From: Mastigias papua
Taxonomy: Eukaryota; Cnidaria; Scyphozoa; Rhizostomeae; Mastigiidae
Assembly (NCBI GenBank): GCA_964019165.1
Contig: OZ025280.1
Location: 10,906,428 to 10,970,427, forward strand
Direction of reading: 5' to 3'
Length of the DNA: 64,000 nt
Shown here in pieces: positions 10,675 through 20,696 of this stretch. The notes beneath the pieces were generated by a model. It was not told where the DNA came from. It searched no databases and saw only the letters and a program-made list of their open reading frames with translations. Position 1 is the stretch's first letter; each line of letters begins with the position of its first letter. A program made the translations under genes and the position numbers.

Positions 10675-12945
10675 CTAGTATATCAGTAAATAATACAGTA
10701 AACAACTCCTAAATATGATACTGAAACTCCTGCAGTAACAAAAGGGGTATTTACAGGCGAAAATCAAGCGACAATGAAACGAACTGCCATGATCATATGG
10801 CCCAGGAGGCAATCGTATGGAATCTCCCTCAAAACGTCGCATTAAATCTCCTCTAGCTGGGAAAGTAGCGACAATTCTAGAGAAAAAATTTCTGGCAAAC
10901 CTAAAATGAAACCGTGTCAATGAAATACGCCACTTACCTTGGAGAGAAGGGACGAAATTCCACGAAGAATTGCAAGACATCCATCCACTTTGCAAACACG
11001 CCCTCAACTGCAAACTTGCGGTCTTGTGTAAATACTATTGTTCACAAACAAAGGATGAGAGGTTTCTGCGATCGTGATCTCAAGTTGGGAATCCCCTCGC
11101 ATTTCTATCTACAATGTACAACAAAATAAAGAGTGAAGCACACCAAACTATCATAGGAATAATTTTAAGAACAGTTAGGATGTAAATTACAAACACATTC
11201 GACATCTCTATACAAATATATTTAGATGGTTTTTTGACTACTGGTAATGGGAATGAAACACACAGAGCAGTTCCTTCCTTGACTGAACTGAGGGGGATAC
11301 AAACCTCTTATAATAATTACATTGCCCATAAGAACTTAAAATATTAACAGTAAGCCAAATAGTAAACCCAACAGAACTCAGCAATGCCCATATTCAGCAT
11401 CCCATGTAGCATAACGTCATCAGCAAGCATAACGAATTCTTATTCCATCTAAGCAAGCATTATAGCCAAGAAATAAATAGAAATCTACCAGAGGGATACA
11501 ATAGTAAATATGTCATAAGTATTTCATCAAAATCCTGTAAGCAAACCACAACAATCTAGGGAATAAAATCAATCTGATCGGAGAGGAAGTGTCATGGCGA
11601 AACAACACCGAGGGAAGCTCGAGGAAACTCTTCGCTCAAAATACTGACATAATTTGAGCAATGTGAAACGCGTATAGTAGACAGAAAAATACAGGCAATC
11701 CAAAATAAGAACTTATTGCATGAAAAACAACTCACCTTGTAGCAGATGGAGGAAAAGGTCGCTTGAATTCACCTGGCAAAAGCGAAGAACGGCAATCCTG
11801 TAGTAGAGGAACTGTCATGGCGGAAAATTCCCAAGGGAAGTAAATGGAATCTCGGTAACAAAGATCGCAAATTCATTGTCGAAACTAATATAGAAAATGC
11901 ATACAGTGGTCAGAGGAAAGACAGGCAATTTGACATAACAGACTCACCTCGTAGCAGACGTACTAAAGTTTGCTAGACTTCACCCAGCAACAGTGAATGA
12001 AATACCACGCGTTGGAGAAGAACTGTCATGGCGGAAAATCACTGAGGGAAGGAATCAGAATCTCGCTAGCAATACTGACACTAAGTGTCGACACGATTGT
12101 AGAAAGTGCACAGCGTGGACAGAGGAAAGACAGGCGATTTGAAATCAAACTTTATAGACTAAGGAAACCACTTACCTGATAGCAGACCAACGAAATGTTC
12201 TTGCACTTCTCACTGCAACATTAGTCCCATTCAAACCATTCCCGATTTGAGAGTTACACGCTCGCTATATGCTATATAACAGGGATGAAAAACAAATACA
12301 CATTACCTTAACCTACCAAGGAATACAACATGAAACATTAGTCAAGCCTCTTAGTACAACTTACCAGTAAAAGATTGCAATTTGGCAACCAGAATGGAGC
12401 GGCTGGAGAAGAACTGTCATGGCGAGAATGCCCCCGAGGGAAGCTCTTTCACTCAGGCCTAAAACAGGGCAAATACAGGGCTCACAAAGGCAGACAACTG
12501 ATAAATTTAACAAAGTACATACACACAATGATAAGTCACCCATCTAGGACGAACACAACGGGCCTACCTGCTAGAAAAGCGACCATTTCTCCTCGCAACA
12601 GAAAAGGCAGCACCTTCGTCCTCCATGTCGACTGGCCAAGATGAAAGCACGAATCCTGCGCAGAGGTACAAAATGTCGATGGCGAACATTATATGAGAGA
12701 ACTGACCGTAAATTTAACTTTTCAATATCTCGGGAAAGAAGAGAGATATCGACAAACCCCTCCTTTGTGAGTAAGTAGACACCCAGGAGAACCCCCAAAA
12801 GCAGTTTGGTGGCAATCCCCCAACCGGCCTGGGAGGAGAATTGTCATTTAGATAGGGGCAAAAAGCGGGTCACGTGGTACAAAATGGAGGCAACCGATTG
12901 GCCGGCGACTCATTTGCATATAGGCATCTTAGTATATAGAGAAAG
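10675..12945 (-). repeat. B block, copy 3 (array of mini-exon modules)
   Basis: The cat of the module ATG lies at 11593, 11816, 12028 and 12418; donor consensus occurs at 11735, 11947, 12175, 12364 and about 12569 on the minus strand. The acceptors seen in copies 1 and 2 are damaged in this copy (for example TTTTGG for TTTCAG near 11700). The block ends at the TATA-like site 12901-12943. Unlike copies 1 and 2 it is not followed by an FB palindrome. Confidence 0.7.
12901..12943 (-). promoter_or_regulatory. TATA/octamer-like sequence, copy 3
   Basis: Minus strand: CTATATACTAAGATGCCT followed by ATGCAAATGAGTCG. It is conserved although FB is missing, so the sequence belongs to the B block rather than to the palindrome. 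Confidence 0.35.
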
Positions 12946-13584
12946 GCAAACATCATGTTGAGAAGTTTTGATGTCAGTTAAGAATCAATATTAGAGAAAT
13001 CTATAGGATAACAGGGAGTACTGCTTATGCATACTAATTTGTAAGTAACTGTCTATGCATATTGAGTGGTATGTTTCTAACTTCCTGTTTAATTCTAACT
13101 CTTTGTGTATAGATTGCTTGGGGTGTGTGCAACTCTCGTCATGTATTGTAACTTCCCTTGTACTAGGCAATGCATAGTAGGTATATGTACTTGAAATCTA
13201 AGTAAGAAGATATGTAAAGAACAAGGTGATAAGTATGTGTAATGACAGACAGGATTGTGAAATTCAGTTAAGGTGGGAGAAGGGGTAATGCTTGATATGT
13301 AAATGTAAAAAGTATTTAAATCGTTAGGAAGACTTATAGAATAAAGTGAAGTTAATCTCTCTAAGGAAAAGCACAAGAAATCTAAATAGACAAAGAAGTG
13401 GAAATGCAAGGACATTGTCTATGGTTCAAAAATATGAAAAGCTAAGTAATGCAGGTAGCAAGATACGCAGGTAGTAGAATGTAAAGTGGAAAACTTAACT
13501 GAGTAGAGGTTACAATTTATAAAAGTAACTAAAATGCATACCTAGGCAATGTGGTAGACATGTTAAGTTGTAAACCAACAATTA
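12946..13584. other. no gene seen
   Basis: AT-rich unique sequence between the compound repeat and a tandem repeat. The longest open stretch (13095-13415, minus) is serine/tyrosine-rich without domain features and I do not regard it as a gene. Confidence 0.5.
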
Positions 13585-14040
13585 GATAACAGCTGGGAAC
13601 TTGTCAATAACATGCAATAAAGACAGCTGAGGAGAATAAGGAAGTAAGTCTGCATTATACATTAAATGATAATAGGTAGAATGACAACAGAAAACAGAAC
13701 CGTATGTGGCAGACTGAGAGAGTCAATCAATAGTGAATCAATCAGTCATAAAAGTTATATGTAACAATTGGTTAGATGTAGTTTATATAACTAAGTAAGA
13801 GAAACTATCTACTGTACAACAATAATAATAACATAGAATAAAGGCAAGTGAGGAGAGTAAGAATGCAAGTCTGTGTTTCAAAGTATCTCATAATCTTATG
13901 AGAATGAACAGAAAATAGAACCATATGAGGCAGGTTGGTATGAGAGACTTAATTAATCATTCAATTAGTAAATCAATCAATCAATCAATGAATCAATCAA
14001 TCAATGAATCGATCAATCAATCATGAAAAGTATTTGTAAC
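13585..14040. repeat. ~226-bp tandem repeat with ATCA-rich microsatellite
   Basis: Sequence around 13613-13790 (GAGGAGAATAAGGAAGTAAG to ATAACTAAGTAAGAG) recurs about 226 bp later from 13843. A third partial unit continues beyond the LTR element at 20692-20800 (GTAACAATTGGGTATATA). Each unit ends in an AATC/ATCA run, strongly expanded at about 13955-14030. The last five bases, gtaac, are the target duplication of the LTR element. Confidence 0.65.
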
Positions 14041-14381
14041 TGTAACAAAATGGTTCTTTGTTACCATGCATTTGTTAAGACCTCGTTTTTCAACGCTTGA
14101 AACTACGACTCTAGAACTGTTTGCAAAATAAAACTCAAATCTTTTCACACAACATTTATCGAAGCTCAGAATCATAACACTCCTGCTCTCAACTTTTACA
14201 TCAACAACTCTTCAAACAATAAGAATCAGTGAACCATACTAAACAGAACAATAAACATGACGCCACATCATGTATGTATAATGCCCCTGGGAAACATGTG
14301 ATAAATACAACACTATGCTTAAATGCCAATGAACAGACAATGATAACCACTCCACAAAAACACAGGGGACATAGCGTAACA
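14041..14381 (-). repeat. 3' LTR of the Gmr1-like element
   Basis: Near-identical to 20350-20691. It starts TGTAACAAAATGG and ends ATAGCGTAACA, and is adjacent to the presumed polypurine tract at 14382-14395. Confidence 0.93.
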
Positions 14382-14515
14382 TAACCCCCCACTTAAGAAC
14401 GAAATTTCCTATAAGTTCTTTCAATCAACTAACATCAGATAGGGTTCATGTTCTATGGTTTTTTTTTTAACTCAATAGTTCAATCTTGAATATCCAGTCT
14501 TTAAATGTCCAATCT

Positions 14516-15079
14516 TCAAATGGATCTGCTCATGTAATCTGCTCTCACATTGTCCGATCCTTTAACAGGTTTTAGTCTCATATCAAAATTCTGAAGATAC
14601 ATTGCCCATCTCATTATACGGTGGTTATTGAACTTGGCTGAAGCAATATAGTTTAATGGCATATGATCAGTCTGTAATACGAATGGAACACCTTGCAAAT
14701 ACACTTCAAATTTTTTCACACTCCAAGCTATAACGATGCATTCTTTCTCGGCAGTTGAGTAGTTTTTTTCAGCACTGCTCAGCTTTTTGCTTGCGTAACT
14801 CACTGGATGAAGTTTGCCATCGTACTCTTGCATCAAAACTGCTCCAATTCCCTCGTTTGAAGCATCCGTACTCAGTGTGTACGTTTTTGAAGGATCTGGT
14901 AGTCGCAAAATGGGTTTCTTGCATAATAAAGTATGCACAGTCTGGTAGGCACGTTCTTGTGGATCTTCCCATTTCACCTGGTTAGGTTGACCTTTCTTCA
15001 ATAAATCTGTCAAGGGTGCAGTAATAGCCGCGAAATTTGGACAAAATTCTCTGTAGAAGCTAGCAAGTCCATAGAATGA
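14516..15079 (-). pseudogene. RNase H domain of the Gmr1-like element
   Basis: The frame reads TDASNEGIGAVL (first catalytic Asp), then STAEKECIVIAW (Glu region) and LQTDHMPL (second Asp), followed by YMSRSI and a stop. This is the typical gypsy RNase H, which removes RNA from the RNA-DNA hybrid during reverse transcription. It follows the RT domain but is in a different frame: the break lies near 15070-15085, in the connection between RT and RNase H. It is the last coding part before the 3' LTR. Confidence 0.88.
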
Positions 15080-17208
15080 ATGAATCTGTTTTTATTTGTC
15101 GGCCTTGGAGCATCTCTAAGTTTCTTCACATTATTCTCATGCAGACCTCTCAAACCTTCACTTAGATGATGACCAATGAAGTCTATATTGTCAGATCCAA
15201 AAATACATTTGCTTCGCCTAACTGTAAAATGGGCATCCGTTAATTTCTGGAACAGCTCTCGAAGAGTCTTAATATGTTCCTCCCATGATTTTGTATGCAC
15301 AAGGATATCATCCCAATAGAAAACAACATTTTCCATGTCAGTTAGGACCTTCTGAAGTCCACGTTTCAAAGTAGCTCCACTAGTAACCATTCCAAAAGGC
15401 ATTTTCAAAAACTCATAGTGACCATCAGGTGTTACAAAGGCAGTTTTATCAACGTCCTTATCTGCACCTTTCACTTGCCAAAATCCTTTGCTAAGATCTA
15501 TCTTTGAGAAAAAGTTATCATTGCTTAACTTTTGAAACAATTCTTCAGTTGTTGGCGTCGTCTCTGGATCGAAAACTGTTACTTTATTTAATTTTCTATA
15601 ATCAACACATACTCGGTTTGATCCATCTGGTTTTTTCACAATTACAACTGGCGATGCATATGCCGATTTAGATTCTCTAATAATACCCAAGTCTAGCATT
15701 TCTTTAATGTCATTTTTAAGTTCTTGATTTGCATGAAATGGAAGTCGATACAGCTTACTGTAAATAGGCTGTTCCGAAGTTAGCTTCACCTCATGCTGTA
15801 TAATATCTGTGGTTCCTGGATCTGGTGTGAATCTGTGTTTGAATTTTTCAACAAATGTCCTTATCTCTTCTTGTTGCTTACCTGTGAGATTTTGCCCAAT
15901 TTTAGCATCTTTTGCACTTTCTTTCATCTTGAAATCATTTAACTCAAATAAGTTATCATCGCTAGTATCTTCATTAACAAAACTCACAGGTGCTTTCTCT
16001 ATTAAACCTTTGCTATCATCTCTATCAATGTATTTCTTCAAGAGGTTTGCGTGGTAAGTTTTTAGCTTTCCTTTCACTTTAATTTTGTAGTCATTCAAGC
16101 CAACTGTTTGTTCAATAACAAATGGCCCTTTCCATTGCATCAGCAACTTATTATTATCTGTTGGAAGTAACACCAAAACTTTGTCTCCTTCACTAAGTGT
16201 ACTTGATTTGGTTCTCCGATCGTAATAATGCTTTGCTTTGCTTTGTGCCTTCTCCAACTCTCCTTTTGCTAATGCTAATGTATCTTCCAGTTTTTCTCTT
16301 AACTCGAACACATACTGGTAGCTGTTTTTTACTTCTGGTGTCTCAATTTCCTTTGTCCATAGTTCTTTCAAAATATACATGGGACCCCTCACAGTCCTGC
16401 CGTACAGTAACTCGAATGGAGAAAACCCTGTAGATTGCTGAGGAACTTCTCGGTAAGCAAATAAAAGGGCATTTATATAACGATGCCACATTCTTGGTTG
16501 TTCGGCACATAACTTTTTCAACATACTTTTGAGTGTGCCATTGAATTTCTCAACCAATCCATTGCACATTGGATGGTACGGTGTGGTAGTCAAATGGCGA
16601 ATGCTCAGTAATCTATTAACGTCTGCCATGCATGTTGATATAAATTGAGTTCCCAGGTCACTCAATATCTCTTCTGGAATCCCAAATCTGCTGAACATAT
16701 CCACTAAAGCTTCTGCAACAGTCGGTGTGTCAATCTTTTTCAATGGCGTTGCTTCAGGATATCGAGTAGCATAATCTACAAGAGTCAACAAATATCGATG
16801 CCCTTCCTCACTTGTAGGAAATATTGGTCCAACAATGTCTACAGCGACTCTTTTGAAAGGCATATCAATCAATGGCATCTTTTCAAGGGGAACTGTGCTC
16901 ATTCGTCCTTTAGAAATAGTCTTCTGGCATATGTCACATGACTTGCAGTATCTCATAACGTCACCGGCCATGTCTGGCCAGTAAAATACAGAATTTATCC
17001 TTTCGAGAGTTTTGTTTATGCCAAGATGTCCACCCATGATTGAGTCATGCGATAGCTTCATTACATGTGCTCTCAATGATTCTGGAATCACTATCTGGCT
17101 CATTTCCTTTTCATCACCTTTAGTACAAACTCGGTAAAGGACATCCTTTTTCACTTCAAATTTTACGATTTCTCCTCGTTTATTTCTCGACTCTTTTCGG
17201 CTCAGCAA
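15010..17208 (-). pseudogene. integrase-reverse transcriptase polyprotein segment
   Basis: One open frame of 732 codons. Residues about 54-94 form the HHCC zinc finger (H54, H61, C91, C94). The integrase core follows with D124 (VAVDIVGP), D184 (ILSDLGTQF) and E220 (NGLVEKFNG). A GPY/F-type segment lies at about 359-393 (WKGPFVIE to HANLLKKY). RT then begins near 480, with KPDGSNRVCVDYRKL, SKIDLSKGFWQ (D571) and the active-site YWDD at 631-634. INT and RT are in one frame in this order, so the domain order is not a rearrangement artefact of separate fragments. The frame breaks before RNase H, and upstream to 17480 it has further stops. Confidence 0.92.
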
Positions 17209-18057
17209 TTTTTCAAAAGATGGATCTGCCTTCTGGAGCTCTATGAGTTTTTCTCTATTTACTGCAAGAGCTTCCGTGGTTTCTGCTACTTTCAGTTTAG
17301 TGATCTCCTTGATTTTCTTCTCTTGTGCCCTTGTAGTAACTGCACAGATGTCGTTTTTCCAATCTGGATCTGGATTTTATGCATCTCTGGCCCCATCAAC
17401 ATTACCAATAATTAAGTCGTAAGCTGGAGTCTTCATACACAACGCGCGAAATTTACCCGATAAATATGGTGTGTCAATATCACTTAGCCACTGGGGTGAT
17501 TAATGCTGACCTGTTTGCCAGTATGAGAGTCACTTTTTCATTCAGTTTTTGATTCTCTGGCACCAAATCTTCTCTGACTATCACTGTACTGCATCCTGTG
17601 TCTCTCAATGTTTTGACTTCTGTTCCCTCAACAAATCCAGTCACCACGGGCATATTACCAACATTGTCTAATGGAATTTCAGCATTTATAACAGGAATGA
17701 ATTTGTCTCCCATCGGTATGCGACCAAATTTCTTGAATGATTCAAGTTCATCTTGAGACACTTGTTCTGCACTTCCCAACTTAGGCTCATCTTTTTGCAT
17801 AAGTGTAGCTGAAACATGCTTAGGTTGTGACCTATTACTCCCAGGTTCTGTGTTACTTTGGTGAAAAGGTTGTAGATGAAGATCTTTGATAGACTTGGTC
17901 GGACAAACAACAGCTTTGTGTCCAATGCCACCACAAGAAAAACATTTCATTTCATGTTTCATCCTGTTCTTTCTCTGGTCAAGAACGCTATGATGTATGT
18001 CATTTAAAGTTAACGCATGGGATTTAGCTTCGGCCAGCTTCTGGTTATTTGATTCTA
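17209..18057 (-). pseudogene. gag C-terminus, zinc knuckle and protease
   Basis: From 18057 the minus frame continues the gag interrupted by mariner. It shows a CCHC knuckle (CFSCGGIGHKAVVC) at about 17900-17945 and a protease with active site RDTGCSTVIV near 17600. The frame stops at 17480, and the linker to integrase (17209-17479) carries stops and a frame change. The protease would process the polyprotein, and the knuckle binds RNA. Confidence 0.82.
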
Positions 18058-19379
18058 CGAGGTGTGACAAAAAAGAAACGAGACTTTGTCTCTCACAGTA
18101 AGAACTGGCCTGCACTTGGCAAGCCAGTTGTGTCATATGATACGTAACGTCTTGTCGTGTTACTGATGTAATATGATCTCATAATCTCCTTTCATTGAAA
18201 TTCTGTAGCTATTTAAACACACACAACAAGTCAGGGTCTGTCAGAAATCTGTTACAACAAATTTATGGAGCAACGAGTAAATTTGAAATTCCTGGTAAAA
18301 CTTGGGAAGAAGCCTACAGAATGTTTAGAAATTCTTCAGAATGTGTATGGAGATGACTGCATGTCCCGCGCAAGAGTTTTCGAGTGGCATAAGCGTTTCA
18401 AAAGTGGCCGTGAGGATGTTGAAGATGACTCGAAGTCAGGACGACCTTCCACATCCAAAACTGCAGACAACATCGACCGTGTGAATCGCATGGTGCGTGG
18501 AGATCGGAGACTGACTGTTCGGATGATTGCCTATGAATTGGGGATGAACAGGGAGACAGTCTGGACCATACTGACTGAAGATCTTGGAATGCGGAAAGTC
18601 TGTGCCAAGATGGTACCAAAACTGCTGACTGATGATCACAAGGACAACCGCACCAATGTTTGCAGAAACATCCTGCAGTTGATTGAGGAGGAGCCGGATT
18701 TCCTTGGAAAAGTAATCACTGGAGATGAGACATGGGTGTTTCAATATGATCCAGAGACAAAGAGGCAGAGCCTGCAATGGAAGACTCCAGCATCGCCAAG
18801 ACCAAAGAAGGCCAGAATGTCGAAGTCGAAAATCAAGGTGATGCTGATCACATTTTTTGATCAAAGAGGTCTTGTTCACCACGAATTCGTGCCGGAGGGG
18901 CAAACTGTGAATCAGCACTTCTACAAGGAAGTTCTGGCTCGGTTGTACGAGAGGGTCAGGCGCTGCAGACGCAATTTGTGGGAGAACCAATCATGGCTGC
19001 TGCACCATGACAATGCGCCTGCACACACAGCCTTGAGTGTGCAGCGTTTTTTGACCTCAAAACAGGTGACATGCTTGGAGCACCCACCGTATTCGCCAGA
19101 TCTGGCTCCCTGCGATTTTGGCTCTTCCCAAACATGAAAGCTGTACTGAAGGGCAGACATTTTGCATCTGTGGAAGACATCAAAGGTGCAGTGACGCAGC
19201 AGCTAAGGGACCTGAAGGAAGAAGACTTTGTAGAGTGTTTCCAGGGGTGGCAGCGCCGAATGATTAAGTGTGTTTAACTGTGAGGGGGACTATTTCGAAG
19301 GCACAAATTAGTATTTTGTGTTCTATTTATAAATAAATGTTTTCTGAGTAAAGTCTCGTTTCTTTTATGTCACACCTCG
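18058..19379 (+). mobile_element. mariner transposon inserted in gag
   Basis: A 1322-bp element flanked by TA duplications (18056-18057, 19380-19381). Its terminal inverted repeats start CGAGGTGTGACA and continue AAAGAAACGAGACTTT. It holds a single transposase gene on the plus strand, opposite to the host element. Removing the element and one TA leaves the surrounding gag in one uninterrupted reading frame, so gag was intact when mariner inserted. Confidence 0.95.
18265..19277 (+). pseudogene. mariner transposase (one frameshift)
   Basis: Cut-and-paste transposase of the mariner family. The N-terminal paired helix-turn-helix region runs to about residue 110 (REDVEDDSKSGRPSTSK, LTVRMIAYELGMN). 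The DD34D triad is visible as ITGDETW, LHHDNAPAHTA and YSPDLAPCDF. Just after the third Asp one base appears lost in a T-run near 19120, so the first frame ends at 19137 while the family C-terminus (LFPNMKAVLKG, FVECFQGWQRR) continues in the next frame to 19277. Start chosen at the ATG at 18265, matching the usual MEQR beginning. Without the frameshift the protein would be near full length, about 340 residues. Confidence 0.92.
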
Positions 19380-20237
19380 TAAATACCTCTGCGCTCTATC
19401 CACCAATTCCGTCAAATCCTGGTTCTTTGCTCTTTTTAAATGGACAGCTAAATCTTTTGAGCATACGTTAATCATTTGTTCTTTAATAAACAGATCTCTT
19501 AAATCTTCAAATTTGTTTTCAAGACCAGCAAGCTCAATCCAATTTTCTAAGTACGAACGGATCCTCTCTATGAATTGGGAAGGAGTTTCATCTCCTTCTA
19601 GTCTGCAACTACGGAAACGTCGTCTGTATCCTTCTTCAGTAAAATCAAAATATCGAAGAAGTCCACTCTTCAAAATATTGTAGTCATTTGAGTCTTGGCG
19701 TGGAAGACGAGAATAATATTCAAGTGCTTTACCTGTAAGCAGAGCACTAATCCTAATTGCCCAAGTTTCTTCTTTCCATTTGTTGGCAATTGCGAATCGC
19801 TCAAACCTTTCTAGGAAATAATCCATTTTTTCTTTATCTTCAGAAAATGGCTGCAATTTCAGAGGCCTCGCATGAAAGCTTTCAGTATTCTCATTTGCTT
19901 CCTGATTCAAGCTTCTTATTTCCAATCTTTTCATCTCAAGCTCAAATTGCCTTTGTTTTTCTTCAGCTTCAAACTGCATTACCTTTTCTTGAGCTTCTAA
20001 GTGCCTTTTCTTGTCTTCTGCTTCAAACTGCATTACCTTCTCTTGAGCATCTAAGTGCCTTTTCTTGTCTTCTGCTTCCATTGCCATTTTTTTCAATTCT
20101 CGCTCGCGCACTCTTTCCTCTCGCTCAAATTTCTCTTTCTCTTTCTGCTCCTCTTCCATCTGTTTTTGCTTCACAAACTCCATTAGTTCTTTTCCTTCGA
20201 CTCCGAACTCTTTTCCAACACTGACAAACTTTTCCAT
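19380..20237 (-). pseudogene. gag N-terminal part of the Gmr1-like element
   Basis: Starts at the ATG at 20237 (MEKFVSVGKEFG). Residues about 20-110 are a charged, glutamate/lysine/glutamine-rich coiled coil containing a duplicated segment (DKKRHLDAQEKVMQFEAE and a near copy). A capsid-like part follows (LERFERFAIANKWKEETW, RLPRQDSNDYNILK), ending in a SCAN-like stretch (DLFIKEQMINVCSKDLAV). The natural frame is cut by mariner at 19379, so the extra residues and the stop at 19365 belong to the inserted element. Confidence 0.85.
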
Positions 20238-20349
20238 ACTTAAGGGATTCTTTTTTCTCTTGCGAAAACGTTGTATGTTGAGCGTAAACAGTAAATAACT
20301 CTTGTTTAAAAGAGCCGTAGAGTTGAAGAGGTCCGGTCGGAGGTGCCAA

Positions 20350-20691
20350 TGTAACAAAATGGTTCTTTGTTAACATGCATTTGTTAAGACCTCGTTTTTC
20401 AACGCTTGAAACTACGACTCTAGAAACTGTTTGCAAACTAAAACTCAAATCTTTTCACACAACATTTATCGAAGCTCAGAATCATAACACTCCTGCTCTC
20501 AACTTTTACATCAACAACTCTTCAAACAATAAGAATCAGTCAACCATACTAAACAGAACAATAAACATGACGCCACATCACGTATGTATAATGCCCCTGG
20601 GAAACATGTGATAAATACAATACTATGCTTAAATGCCAATGAACAGACAATGATAACCACTCCACAAAACCACAGGGGGCATAGCGTAACA
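20350..20691 (-). repeat. 5' LTR of the Gmr1-like element
   Basis: Pairs with 14041-14381 with about eight differences. It lies next to the presumed primer-binding site at 20330-20349. Confidence 0.93.
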
Positions 20692-20696
20692 GTAAC

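Larger units (their letters stand above)
14041..20691 (-). mobile_element. Gmr1-like Ty3/gypsy LTR retrotransposon, INT before RT
   Basis: A 6.65-kb element with paired LTRs of 341-342 bp beginning TG and ending CA, flanked by the 5-bp duplication gtaac (14036-14040, 20692-20696). Coding is on the minus strand in the order gag, zinc knuckle, protease, integrase, reverse transcriptase, RNase H. Integrase upstream of RT is unusual for Ty3/gypsy and matches the Gmr1 group described from fish and other deuterostomes. A G-rich tract next to the 3' LTR (minus AAGTGGGGGGTTA) fits a polypurine tract, and TGGCACCTCCGACC beside the 5' LTR fits a primer-binding site. LTRs differ at about 8 positions. 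A mariner interrupts gag, and pol has frame breaks, so it is inactive. Confidence 0.92.

Noticed and set aside
13095..13415. 106-codon minus-strand frame
   Set aside because: Composition reflects AT-rich DNA; there are no motifs, and no conserved counterpart elsewhere in the window.
20125..20448. Plus- and minus-strand frames overlapping the gag coiled coil
   Set aside because: Shadow frames of the low-complexity gag region and LTR; no domain features.
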